The notes under the pieces are model-generated. The model saw only the letters and a program-made list of their open reading frames with translations. It searched no databases and was not told the origin of the DNA. 49,621 nt of DNA from Chytridium lagenaria (lineage: Eukaryota > Chytridiomycota > Chytridiomycetes > Chytridiales > Chytridiaceae), in contig JAHLKC010000202.1 in assembly GCA_025449115.1 (NCBI GenBank), forward strand, positions 1 to 49,621, in the 5' to 3' direction. The first letter of the stretch is position 1. Each line of letters opens with the position of its first letter. The position numbers and the translations under genes were made by a program. Positions 10,849 to 21,179 of this stretch are shown here, piece by piece.

Positions 10849-11475
10849 CTCCCGTCGACGGGAGTTTATGATATTTCGTGTAATCGTACAAAGATCCATA
10901 AACACCCGCCGACCATTCTGGGATGTGTTACATCGACCTACACAATAATAAACTCCCGTCGACGGGAGTCGTAAATAACACTACTCCCGTTGACGGGAGT
11001 TTACGATTGCGATGTATATCCCGGGTTTTTGGTATTCGTTAACACAACTCCCGTCGATGGGATCCGACAATAATAAACCCCGTCGACGGGAGCAGCAAAT
11101 AAAACAACTCCCGTCGACGGGAGCCGCGAATAACACAACACAACTCCCGTCGACGGACCCGATTAACACAACTCCCGTGACGGATTATATGATTCGACGT
11201 ATATCCCGGTTTTTTATCGATAACACAAATCCCGTCACGGAGCCTAAATAACAAGTGTTACAACGACTACACAATAATAAACTCCCGTCGACGGAGCGGC
11301 GAATAACACAACTCCCGTCGACGGACCGCGAATAACAAACTCCCGTCGACGGAGCCGCAAATAACAAAATCCCAGTTGACGGGAGTTTTATATTGCGACG
11401 TATATCCCGGGTTTTGTAACAAAACCCCGGCAATGGGAACCTGTTACGCGAACAATGTAACTCCCGTTGACGGGA
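10849..11475. repeat. Large tandem array of the 16-bp palindrome, about 15 copies
   Basis: CTCCCGTCGACGGGAG is perfect at 10849-10864, 10953-10968 and 11108-11123, and nearly so at 10984, 11048, 11078, 11144, 11282, 11312, 11340, 11371 and 11461; others (about 11172, 11229, 11425) are eroded. Spacing is mostly 27 to 36 nt, with a spacer resembling GCGAATAACACAA. From 11144 on most copies have lost one or two of the GGG bases. A longer block with GTATATCCCGG recurs at about 11012, 11200 and 11400, giving a second level of repetition. The palindrome has no stop codon in any of six frames, so long meaningless open frames cover the array on both strands. Confidence 0.92.
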
Positions 11476-14400
11476 CGACTAATTCCTGCAACGTGAGACT
11501 GAAGTAGCTCGAAAGTATATTCTTTCATATAATTACCAGTAAGGAACCCCCCATCGACGGATAGCTCGTATTTGAGAATTTTACAACGATATGCTCTAAC
11601 TACTCCATCAATACTTGTATTGCATTCTAAATACATATGACCATTGCACAATCACCTTCCAATATGTCATGTCACGTACCCAGGTGTAACCTTTTTTTAT
11701 TATAATTCTTCATATTATTATTTTATATGCATTAATATATCGTATACTAATTACATATTACTTCCTACCAATCATCATCCTTAGAGAACGGACGAACGGA
11801 TTTCTTTCGACAGCTCTTGGTAGATCCCAAGAGACAAAGCTGAGGAAAGTCTTACGTCATGTTCACAAATACCTGAATTAGGTCAAAATGCATGGAAACT
11901 ATCACACCCAATAATAAATCTGTAAATCCAAATAAATGAGTCATTTTGTTGATGGGTAAAGTCATCGCCTTTTGAAAGGTCAACTAAGCGTCAATTCTGC
12001 CTGAAAAGTCGAATGTCGATAACTCTTCTCGCCTAGTCTATACAGACCAAAGGGAAAAAAAAGAAGGGCATTGTTTATACTTTTTATTTTCTTTCTCCCA
12101 CTCAACTCAACTCTGCTCACTTGTTTTACGATCTTCAAAGACAGTCTCTCACTACTTCCGTCAACACATCTCAACAACATCCCATCCCATCATCATCCTA
12201 TAACTTTTACGCAAACATTAATCCCTATCTCTCTATGCATCGAATAATAGTGAAGAGTTAAGAAAAAAGTAGTTGAACTGATAAAAGGAAAAAAAAATAG
12301 TGTAGTGCATTAGTGTATGTATGTCTGTATGTAATAAAATAGCATTTTTTCCCTTGTTTGCCATCCCGCATCCTTTCATTCCATATAATGCCCTCCCGCT
12401 CATTCCATCCCCGTAATCTCTCAAATAATTATATAATACCCTATTAAACCACCAAGACTAAAGGTGGAGACCCTCTTCCCTCTCTCTTCTCCATCATATC
12501 ACATCTACTATCTCCTGTTTAGTTACAAAGTGCGAAAGAAAACATGAAGAAAAGGAAAATAATCGAAAGGAAATGATGCGGAACAACGGTAGTTAGTTAG
12601 AAAAGTAGAGGATGGGATACCATTATGCCATGGTCAGTCAGATCATTTCTACGGCATGGAATGTATACACCTTGTGAGTTGAGTTGAGTTGAGTGAGTTG
12701 AGTGTGAGAAAGCAGAAGAAGTTTGATCATCCCGAATAAACCTCCATATCAAAAGTTGTTTTTTGCAAAAAGACCTATTCCTCCCTAGCATCGCATCTAC
12801 ATCACATATCACATCAGAATCTCCCTCCGTCAACCCCACTCCACTCCATCCACTCCACCCCACACTCTACACAAACAATCTCACTTTCACTCCCACTCTT
12901 CCCTCTCTATTCTCCTACCCTCTCTCCTCTCTCCTTCCTCCTTCCTTCCTTCAAAAGCTCCCCCTCCCCTAACCCCATATCCCCTTAATAGTCCCCATAG
13001 ATAGATAGATAGAGCAGATAGGCCAAACAAATGCAAAATTATTCTTTTATAAATTCTCCCGGATCCACAAAACACGTAATTTACCCTGTCCTCTATAAAT
13101 GGAAAACAACTCCGCCCGTCTAAACAACTGACGACGCTCTTGAATCTCAAAAGAGTCACCTCCCAACGCACATCCTTCCAACCAGAGAGTCTCTTCTCTC
13201 CCATCACTCTCCCTTTTTTTTTTTTTATCTCACTGCACATCACATTCCAACTCCATCCATCCATCCCTTCACATTCTGCTCCACCGGACCGTCGATCCCA
13301 ACCCACCCATCCAGACCCGCCTTCGCAGACACTCCTTTATTCCGACCCTCCCTCATCCTTGCTAAGAACTTTGCTCCAGTGATTGATTTCCAAAAAACCT
13401 TTCCTCAAAGTTTGAATCCCTGCTCTTGGAAACTCAAATAACAGGACTGGGTGTAAATCCCGTTCAGCATATCTTTCCGCACGGAAGGAAATAACGAGAG
13501 AAGAACGTCGGCGGATCAGAAGCGGACCCCGTGTAAATCTACAATAGCGGGGACATAGTAACAGTACGTAGCTTGCAGGATACGCGTCAGACCACCACTT
13601 AAATACAATACCGGATCCCCCCGCATGAAAACTTACATGCTCAAATCCCCTTTTGACATCCCTTTTCTTCCTTCGAAACATCTAACATCCAACCGACCCC
13701 GCCTTGTAGAAAACAAGCGAATACCTTCCCCCTTGATCCATACCACCAACGCCAAAAAAAAAAAAAAAAAGCACTCATTCAACACCAGACTCTCGCCTCT
13801 CGTTTCCTTTTCCAAAATTTTTCTTCAACGAAAAACGCCGCCCTGCTCGTACCATTACTTATACCCAACCCGTCTCGCATCCTCGCCCACACCCCTCATG
13901 CCCACCAAAAACCCTGACATATCCCATTCTCAAAACCACACTCTACAAGTCATGACCACCGCTCTCTCCACCACCCGCGTCCATCCAACCGCATGATCTA
14001 CGCTTTCCTCTCCAAAGTCTTTATAGTCAATGCCCACGTCCCATTGCGGAAAACGCAAACCAGCTTCTTTCTTTTGAAGGATAACCTGACCTTTAGTGTG
14101 GTTCTGGAAAGCATTGTTGCCACCTGAGAACAGGCCAAGACAAGACCGGACCTGACTGTACTTATTTCTTGTCCAATGGCGAATGAAACACTTGATATGT
14201 TGGAAGGTACAAAAATGAATGGATGATCCGTGTTGAAGGGATGAGAGTTGCATCTAGCGGTGAAGCAGATTGTTTTCCACAAATCTAAGGGATGATGGAC
14301 CGACCATATGTGCTGGCATGGCACACATCTTCCACATCTTCCTCTGCTCGTTCTCTCTCAACATCCTCCATGTCCATCTCTCTCCTCCTCAATTCCGTTC

Positions 14401-16440
14401 AACCTTACCCCCCCTCGCTGAAATGGATACGCGGTCTCGTCGTGCCATATCCGCACAAATCTTCAATCATCTCCCTCAACGTCCCACACCCATCGCACAT
14501 CCCTACCCCTGGTAAGATTCCAAGCTTCCCCCGTCGATCAATGTCTCGGAAAAGAGATGGTTCAGAGAGTCCGAGGTACACCTTGCAGAGCGCATGACAC
14601 TTGTCCCATCTACATCGTCCTTAATAATGCTTAACTCCCGCTGATGATACCGGGTCTAAACGCAAACGTTCCACATCACAAAACAGCAACGGTCCATACA
14701 ACCCGTCTCGCTACTCCCAAGAAGATCTCACAAGATCCGTCAGCGCTTCTCAAGTCCAATGATGGTTACCCTACAAATCCACAAATCTCGGGTTACTCTG
14801 AATTCCACGTTTCTCATTTTACCCTTCCCAATACCATCACCACAACATCGTCGCTCACACCATCTTCTTGCACAGCAAAACTCTTCGTCCGTCTCCCACT
14901 CATCCGCCTTGTCTGCAGGGTTCCATGTGATTCGCTGCATTGAGTCCTGCCTGCTAGCGAAACAATGTTAGAAGTTTTGAGAGAGGCAAAAACGTATTGG
15001 AGAGCTGGAAGAGTTGAGAGGAGAACTGGAGGAGGGTATAGGAAAACGTGAAGATTTCGAACATTATAATTATTTTTTTTTGAGCAGAGAAGAAGATTGA
15101 ATAGAGAATAGGATGTTGTTTGATTACGTAAAAGCTTTACTGTAAATAGCTCAGGCAACTTGCGCTTCGTTCTTGAGTGTTTGAGAAACTGGATTGTTGT
15201 TGAAGTCCTCCATGACTTCTTTATCTGCTTTCCGTCAACATCTTCCCTTTCTCCCCCTCTCTCACCTATTTTATAATCATCCTTCAAACCTCCTCCTCAC
15301 ATACATCTCCTCGATCCCGCCTTCCTCTTAACTCTTTAAATATCTCGCCCTCTCTCTTCCTCCGAAAACATCTCACCTTTCATCTATATACCCTTTATGA
15401 ATGACATCGTCCACCTCCTGTATGCATTATTTAATCCTTCCCCCAATGCTAAACCTCACCCACTTTCATATTTTGCCTCTCGTCTGGTTCTTTATTTTGT
15501 AAATGGTGTTATGGGAATAGAGGTAGAATTGTTGGAATGCGTATGTTCAGTGGGTTTTTTTTGGTGATGTTATTATCGGACTTTCATCCGACAACAACCT
15601 TTTCTTCCATAGGCTTTTCGTTAAGTCAGCGAATTCCAATATTGTATAATTGGCATAGAATACACGTACCAGGCGTTATCCATCGGAAAAGTTAGTTTAA
15701 ACTTTGGCATTATCAATAGGCTCACCACCATAACAAGCTAATTCCTTCATATATTATAAGATTCATCTCCATCACCATAAACCATCCAGACGTGTAAAAC
15801 TCCATCATTCAGCCCTTATTTCAAATCTATCCACTCCCATTTAATCTCGACCACGCCTTAAAAGCTGTATGCCCAACTGCAATGTTTGTTTTTTTGTTTC
15901 AGAGCTTTTTGTGGAATGCACTACTTCTAAATCAAAGTGTTAGGCAAAGACCATCGCAAGCTTATTTTGTCATAATTTCAGCGTGTTAAATCTATACATA
16001 GGCGCCTTCTTATGTGCCACTATCACATATATTGTCATCAATATAGCAAAATAATAATAAAAAAACGGGATTCTCCGGCAAGGCCTTTGAAGGACATGTG
16101 CCTTACCTTGGTTTGGGCTTGCTCTCTCATAATACCGCGTCATTTGACAACAAGGTAGTAGACAGCGTTGTTCCTCGTTCAACTCCCATGCACAGCACTA
16201 GAAAGTAAAAGGTCTGAATAGAACTCTTATGGCAATGCTAATTACAGTAATGAAAGAGGATGCAGGAGTCCCTCCTCTATTATTTTTGGACGATTTTGGA
16301 CGAAAGGGCCTAATTCGAGGATTGGAAAAAAAGATGGAACTAATTAGATTCTGCAGGAATATCGCTATGTAGAATAATTCATGTAAGCGTTCATTATAAG
16401 CGTTCTTTCTAATGAAAAAAGCTTTGAAAAAATCAATCTT
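11476..16440. other. Gene-poor stretch, strongly pyrimidine-rich on the plus strand
   Basis: From about 12.4 to 15.4 kb the plus strand is dominated by C and T runs. Open frames exist on both strands but have biased, repetitive composition and no motif. The most protein-like is a minus-strand frame at 13930-14253, unrecognised and without clear splice partners. No gene is called. Simple repeats include GTTGA units near 12672-12702 and ATAG units near 13000-13015. Confidence 0.5.
13000..13015. repeat. ATAG microsatellite
   Basis: Four tandem ATAG/GATA units in the gene-poor stretch. Simple sequence only. Confidence 0.7.
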
Positions 16441-16445
16441 TTTCT

Positions 16446-16554
16446 ACAATCCTCATAGGAAATTTTCTGTAGGAATCTTAATGAATCTGAATAATACATA
16501 GCTTCTTTCTAATGAATTAAGCTTTATAAATATTACAGAAAGCTTCCTATGGGA
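16446..16554. repeat. Imperfect inverted repeat beside the tRNA cluster
   Basis: An arm CTCATAGGAAATTTTCTGTA (about 16452-16471) faces TACAGAAAGCTTCCTATGGG (about 16533-16552). Overlapping it, TTCTTTCTAATGAA followed by AAGCTTT occurs twice as a direct repeat (about 16404 and 16504). It may be a small foldback element lying immediately downstream of the minus-strand tRNA genes. Confidence 0.55.
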
Positions 16555-16573
16555 TTAGAGAAAAAGAAGTCAT

Positions 16574-16660
16574 TCTCAGACCGGGATTGAACCCGGGGCC
16601 TTATCCGATCTCAGCTCAGGAGCATGTGAAGGATACGTGATAACCACTACACTATCCGAG
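16574..16660 (-). tRNA. tRNA-Val (anticodon CAC) with 17-nt intron
   Basis: Acceptor stem CTCGGAT pairs with GTCTGAG. The D-arm carries the A-box sequence TAGTGTAGTGG and the T-arm GGGTTCAATCCC. The anticodon stem TATCC/GGATA closes only if a 17-nt intron after position 37 is removed, giving the loop TTCACAC with anticodon CAC. The discriminator is A. A T5 run lies just downstream, a likely RNA polymerase III terminator. Only 8 bp separate it from the tRNA-Glu gene. Confidence 0.9.
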
Positions 16661-16668
16661 ATAAAAAT

Positions 16669-16740
16669 TTCCGAAACGGGGAATTGAACCCCGGCCACCG
16701 CTGTGAGAGAGCGGGATCATAACCACTAGACTATTTCGGA
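16669..16740 (-). tRNA. tRNA-Glu (anticodon CTC)
   Basis: Seven-base-pair acceptor stem TCCGAAA/TTTCGGA, D-arm TAGTCTAGTGGTTA, anticodon stem CCGCT/AGCGG with loop CTCTCAC (anticodon CTC), and T-arm GGGGTTCAATTCCCC. The discriminator is A, followed shortly by a T5 run that could stop polymerase III before tRNA-Val. No intron. It lies 9 bp downstream of tRNA-Leu with no T4 run between, so the two may be made as one precursor. Confidence 0.95.
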
Positions 16741-16749
16741 GAAGATGAA

Positions 16750-16830
16750 GTGACCAGAGTGGATTTGAACCCACGCCCTTTCGGACCACGACCTGAACGT
16801 GGCGCCTTAGACCGCTCGGCCATCTGGCCA
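16750..16830 (-). tRNA. tRNA-Leu (anticodon CAG)
   Basis: Acceptor stem TGGCCAG/CTGGTCA (seven pairs including G-T), the D-arm GGCCGAGCGGTCTAAGGC, anticodon stem CCACG/CGTGG with loop TTCAGGT (anticodon CAG), an extended variable arm as expected for leucine tRNAs, and T-arm GGGTTCAAATCC. No intron. It is the first of three same-strand tRNAs packed in 260 bp. A related but non-functional half lies on the opposite strand near 16900-16935. Confidence 0.95.
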
Positions 16831-16880
16831 ACTGTTTTATATAATTTTACACTTTGTAGTACATTATATACCCAATACTT

Positions 16881-17011
16881 TTTACCTTCGCGTCCTTTTG
16901 CCGAGCAGTCTAAGGCGCCACGTTACCTCAGGTCGGTCAATGGCTATGTTTCTTGGACACAAGGTGTTCACCGCAGGGTGGCCGCGCGCACGCGGCCCCT
17001 GCGAAGGTAAA
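16881..17011. ncRNA. Structured 131-nt element with a tRNA-Leu-like half
   Basis: An 11-bp perfect terminal stem (TTTACCTTCGC at 16881-16891, its complement at 17001-17011) encloses a plus-strand copy of the tRNA-Leu D-arm and anticodon 5' side (GCCGAGCAGTCTAAGGCGCC), then small hairpins (CTTG-GACA-CAAG, GGTG-TT-CACC) and a strong 13-bp hairpin at 16972-17003 (CGCAGGG, GCCGCG, loop CGCA). There is no matching T-arm or acceptor, so it is not an ordinary tRNA. It could be a tRNA-derived SINE, a short inverted-repeat element or a structured RNA driven by its A-box. Transcription is unproven. Confidence 0.45.
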
Positions 17012-17149
17012 TATCCAGGGCCCCCCCATTTGCTTATCGACGACGGGTCGACCACCCCACCCGACAACGTTCCCAGTTATTGATTGACCACCCAACAACG
17101 CCCTCAAGGCCCTTATTTTCTAATTTATTTTATTTTTTTTGGGTGGAGA

Positions 17150-17581
17150 CAACAATCAGGGAGACGTCACAAGAGAGTTTGCCACAGAACCTGGATGATG
17201 GAAGCTGTGAAAGAAATCTCATGGCCTTCAACGCTGTTGATAACACTGAGGAGATTCAGTCGTTCAAAGTGAAGCAAGGTAAGAATGCTGTTCATTTTGT
17301 ACTTACTTCATCAGAAGATAATCACAGCGCATTTTGTTACAGAAGATATCTTTAAAAAGATAAGGCAGTTGTTGGATGGAATTCTTCGTCATGTGAATCG
17401 GAGGAATCATGGATCAATGGTTGTTGAGATGGTGGATGAAGTTCTGCAGGAGTCGGCGGAGTACATCATGGAGACCGGGATTATTTTCAAAGACGACTGG
17501 GACGTTCCTTGGGAGATTTTGGAGATAAACATATGTGAGCATGATGATGAGCGTGGTGGAATTCTTGTTGATGCAATTTAA
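17150..17581 (+). CDS. Small orphan protein (copy A), two visible exons, 5' end unclear
   Basis: Not recognised. An exon ending at 17278 (SFKVKQ) joins the exon 17343-17581 through a GTAAGA to TTACAG intron of 64 nt with matching phase, ending in TAA. The second exon reads EDIFKKIRQLLDGILRHV, then EMVDEVLQESAEYIM and PWEILEINICEHDDERG: an acidic, helical protein without a known motif. No ATG opens the frame before a residue well inside exon 1, so upstream exons are probably missing from this model. A second, decayed copy lies at 31466-31840; the alignable part starts at SLPQN in both. Confidence 0.5.
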
Positions 17582-19591
17582 CTTGGATAGTTACCACTTT
17601 ATGCATGAACAGCTCGGCACTCTTGTTACATATTTGAATTGGATGATTTTTTTCTTTTTGATTATAATACTAAAAATATATTAATAATATGTAATAAAAT
17701 ATTTATATGTAATAGTCAAATTAAAAATCAACAAATGTAACGATACTCTTCTGAAAGTTATTTATATCTATATACCTCAAAACCCCATCGTTGCTTTCTT
17801 AGCTACTAACATGTTCCCCGTCTCAACCTCTCCAACTTTCTTACCCATCCTCAGCCACCTCCTTCCTTCTCAAACGTCATACACTCACCCATCCCGAATC
17901 CTTATCTCCAGTCACTGCCTTCCTTCTCAACCTCATTCACAAATCACCCATTCTTTTCTCACCCATCGGCCATCTATCCCACGTGATTTAGCGGACCGCA
18001 CAAAGGATTGAGGGGAGCGAGGTGGAGACTTTATCCCAAGTTCGTTCTTCCCTGGTGATTTAAGACCTGGTTTAATTCCTTGTCGTCTTTTCAAAGTACC
18101 AAGAACATCATGCCCCATTTCATAAACAACTCATCCCAATCCCTATTCCTCGTCACCTCATCCCGTAATACCAACCGTCGAACTTGACTAACATCATCCA
18201 CCCTCCCAGCTTCCGTATCCATTTCAATCTTCTTGACCTCCTGCAAAAGCCTTAATCCACTCTTTGCTCAATGGTTGTTGGACAGGGACGCTGAGAACCT
18301 GGATGTTGTTTCAGTTGTGAGGCGTACGTTTGTAATAACTGTTTGCATTGTTCAACATAGTATGGAAGGCATGGTTGGATGGATGGATGGGATGGATGGA
18401 TGGATGATCATTGTAAAGCGACATCTGGTGATTTCAGTTTTCTCGACGGTGTCACCTTTAAATAACAATTCGAATGTGTGAGGACCAACGACGACGTTTG
18501 TTTCTTGAGTTTACTGTTAGGTCGTTTCGAGAATGCGTGGGTTGGAGCAGAGGGATGGAATAAACTGTGGGTTTCAGTTTTTTAAAAATAATACTTATTC
18601 CTAATGCAGCATTAGTGCAGGATCGCAAGGGGACTCGTCAATTGTCAATCAAATGGGTTAGGGCGAGGAAGTCTCGGTGATTGTTAATTCTGCTCACTTA
18701 AACTTGTTTTTTTAATAGACTTCGAGACATCGATTGAAAGTTGTTTCAGCTGCCCATCCGCCCATCCACCAGGACAGACCAAGGCTTTGGCTGTTGTAAG
18801 TTTTTATGTTGTTATTGTTTTCCTTCCTTATTTATTAATTTAGTGTTTAGGTTGACGAGTAAATATGTTTTTTTTTAATTGTTCATTCAGTCTAACAATT
18901 TTTTTAAAATAGAACATGATTAGGAATACTTCGCAAAAATGCACTCAACGGTAGACTAACTCTTCCCGACGCGAACGCATTAAAGTCAGTTTTTTTCTTT
19001 GGTTTTTTTTTATTGAAGCTACATTATCAACTTCACATTCGCTTACGCCCCCTTCCATCTTCGCTGATCCACAAATGTGGACGCCATCCATTTCTAATGG
19101 TGGAGATGGCTAGGATTGGTCAATGGGGTGATGTGTGTGATGAGGTTGATAGTTGCAGCGGATATAAGTAAAAGTATATGCAAAAGTATGTGTTTTGCAT
19201 GTATGGGAGTTGGGATTGCCCAGATATTTTTATTTTATGAAAAGAAAAGAAAAGAAAGAGCAGTGGTCTGTCCAGTATTCGGCAAACATCTTCTATACTG
19301 CCGCGATGTATAGACTTGAGGTATATTAATGTCCTATATAAAACTTGTTGCAACTTGAAGTAAACAGTAATAAGGGTTAAAGAAAAAAATATAGATTAGA
19401 CCTCAAAGTATAAAAGGTGGGTCTTGTAAATAATATTATTATAAAAGCCCGCATCCTGTTTGACGGGTATTTTCGAACTATATTGGTATGATGACGGTTA
19501 AAGCTTTGTGTTACGTTCATTATTCAGTGCAAAGTATGTGGCACATTCAACGTTCTTCTTAACGCGGTTTCTAGACAGGTGGGAAAGTCCT
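17582..19591. other. Stretch without a supported gene
   Basis: Mostly AT-rich or pyrimidine-rich sequence. A GGAT/GATG microsatellite lies near 18375-18410. Around 18915-18988 a frame reads LRKNALNGRL and DANALKS between plausible splice sites, faintly like one leucine-rich repeat of the kind seen at 42-46 kb; it is too short to call a gene. Confidence 0.4.
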
Positions 19592-20189
19592 ATGTCTATC
19601 AAAGGAGACACCAGCAGCAGAAAACGACAGAGCGGATCAGACGCGATGAGGTTGAACTCTTACCCAATCCAGCAACGACCTCTAATCAGCAAGCGTCAAA
19701 GAACTGTCTTTACGGAGGGTGAAAATAGGGATAGGTTTGAAAGGGACAATGACGATGACAATGTTGATGACAATGGTGATGGCATGACGATGATGCAACC
19801 AATAGACAATTTCTGGACATGGCTATGGGATTGGTTGTCTCCACAAGAGTCCACTCAGAGGAGGATGCTGAGGTGGTGTTGGATAACGCCATTCTAAACG
19901 AAATCTCGGATATGACTTTTGCTGATGGCGAGTCTGCTCTTGAAAAGCGAATACGTCATGCTCCAGTCACTTCAATTATTTCACCGCGTACCCCATTACA
20001 GGAAATATTAAGCAATGAAGGTTTGTAATTACGATCTTTCATCATAATTAAATTAGGTTTCATACCAATACAGCAACAAGCGCGTACTCCAACAACCAAA
20101 CATTCCAAGGAGTGCGCGAGGTAAATTCAAGAGTACAGAGGAATGTTTGCGGGTCTTGGTAGAAAGAAGGCATTGGCCGCAGCAGAAGC
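19592..20189 (+). pseudogene. Truncated orphan gene fragment cut by an LTR
   Basis: Starts at the ATG of MSIKGDTSSRKRQ; basic patches (SSRKRQ, ISKRQRTV) suggest a nuclear protein, followed by an Asp-rich stretch (DNDDDNVDDNGDG). The frame then has to shift near 19850 to continue as EEDAEVVLDNAILNEISDM, and again across a putative GTTTGT intron to reach KFKSTEECLRVLVERRHWP, which runs straight into the LTR at 20190. No domain is recognised. Two frame shifts plus truncation argue for a broken gene, though assembly indels could explain the shifts. Confidence 0.45.
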
Positions 20190-20935
20190 TGTGAGATTAT
20201 AAGATAACCTCACCAAGAGGCATGAATGTGTTGCTTATATAGACGTCGTGCCTTCATTCTTATTTCCTTGTTCCTGTTCCGTTCTTTTCCCTCTCGGGGT
20301 TTTTCATAGTTTTTCCGCATAGATACGAGAGAGGTTTTTATAGAAGGAAGGGCGGTTGACGTGGTATGCCAACTTATGACATGCTACCACGTTGGTCGAG
20401 ATGCCTGTTATTGTTTTTGATTCCCCTTTATGTATTGTTTTATTTTGGAGAAAGTTGAATAGATTTACCTTCACCAAAAAGACCTAGAAGGCCCTCTTGC
20501 TTCAGGCCAGCCTTTGGCTGAGCTTTCGCCAACCCCTTTTATTATCTATAGTGTATTGAATGTTGCCAGCGGGTGCTCAGGTGATGGCGTCGCCGGGAGA
20601 GACCGCAACCCAGACCAAGATGAACTTCTAAGAAGGTATGAGCAGTAGAAATACACCTTATTTGCATGATTCCTTCAAGGGTCTGGTCGGAGAACACGTC
20701 TGTTGCTATATTGTTGACGACATATGCCATCCCGATGTTTGGAGCGGGAGTAGCGGCACATAAGAAGCCCGTGGATGGATGAGACAATAGAAACAACACG
20801 TTAAAACGGTTATAAGGAGCAGTAACGGAGACCTGACACATTCCTTGAAGCGGGATGGAATCCCTTCTGGTAGAACCCTTTCCCCTTGTCACTTTGGACC
20901 TAGTTATGAGGCACTTTCTTCTTTATTCCCCTTAG
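20190..20935 (+). mobile_element. LTR of a retrotransposon (copy A), incomplete
   Basis: Begins TGTGAGATTATAAG and matches, in opposite orientation, the LTRs at 21180-22114 and 28250-29194 through the first 280 bp and again through a segment around 20640-20890. Its 3' end is lost: similarity stops near 20935 without the expected ACTTCACA. The open minus frame at 20542-20892 is LTR sequence, not a gene. Confidence 0.75.
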
Positions 20936-21179
20936 TACTGACAGTGGAACGACCGAATGAAACCCTACAGCACAACAAATCCTTGCATCCCTTAACGGAG
21001 GACCCCAGAGACCCGACTTGCGATCTCGCCGCGACCGTGCGCGCGAATTCGACGATCATTATGTCGTTCGAAAGAGGGAACCGTGGCAACATGATGATGT
21101 AAAATATAGAAACATTATTAATAAAATGAAAGAGATCGAAAAGAAACAAAAACCACCATGTTAAGGTTGGGCCCCCATC
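20936..21179. other. Central segment between two inverted LTRs, with a possible primer-binding site
   Basis: About 244 bp of unique sequence between LTR copies A and B. Two bases from the inner end of copy B, the plus strand reads GGTTGGGCCCCCA (21165-21177), which has the form of a tRNA 3' end finishing CCA; on the minus strand this would be a primer-binding site starting TGG. No coding sequence of a retroelement remains. Confidence 0.4.

Noticed and set aside
11012..11433. Open frames on both strands rich in LPSTG, SRRRE and PVDGS
   Set aside because: These are translations of the stop-free palindrome in its different frames; the LPSTG resemblance to a sortase signal is coincidence.
10849..11475. 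CRISPR-like array (palindromic repeats with spacers)
   Set aside because: Spacers are similar to each other and AT-rich, repeats are only 16 bp, spacing is irregular, the genome is eukaryotic and no cas gene is present.
12597..15287. Several 80-157 codon open frames on both strands
   Set aside because: Composition follows the pyrimidine skew, there are no motifs, and opposite-strand frames overlap. The frame at 13930-14253 is the best of them but has no partner exons.
16750..17083. Open frames across the tRNA-Leu gene and the structured element
   Set aside because: They overlap a confirmed tRNA and hairpins and have no protein motif.
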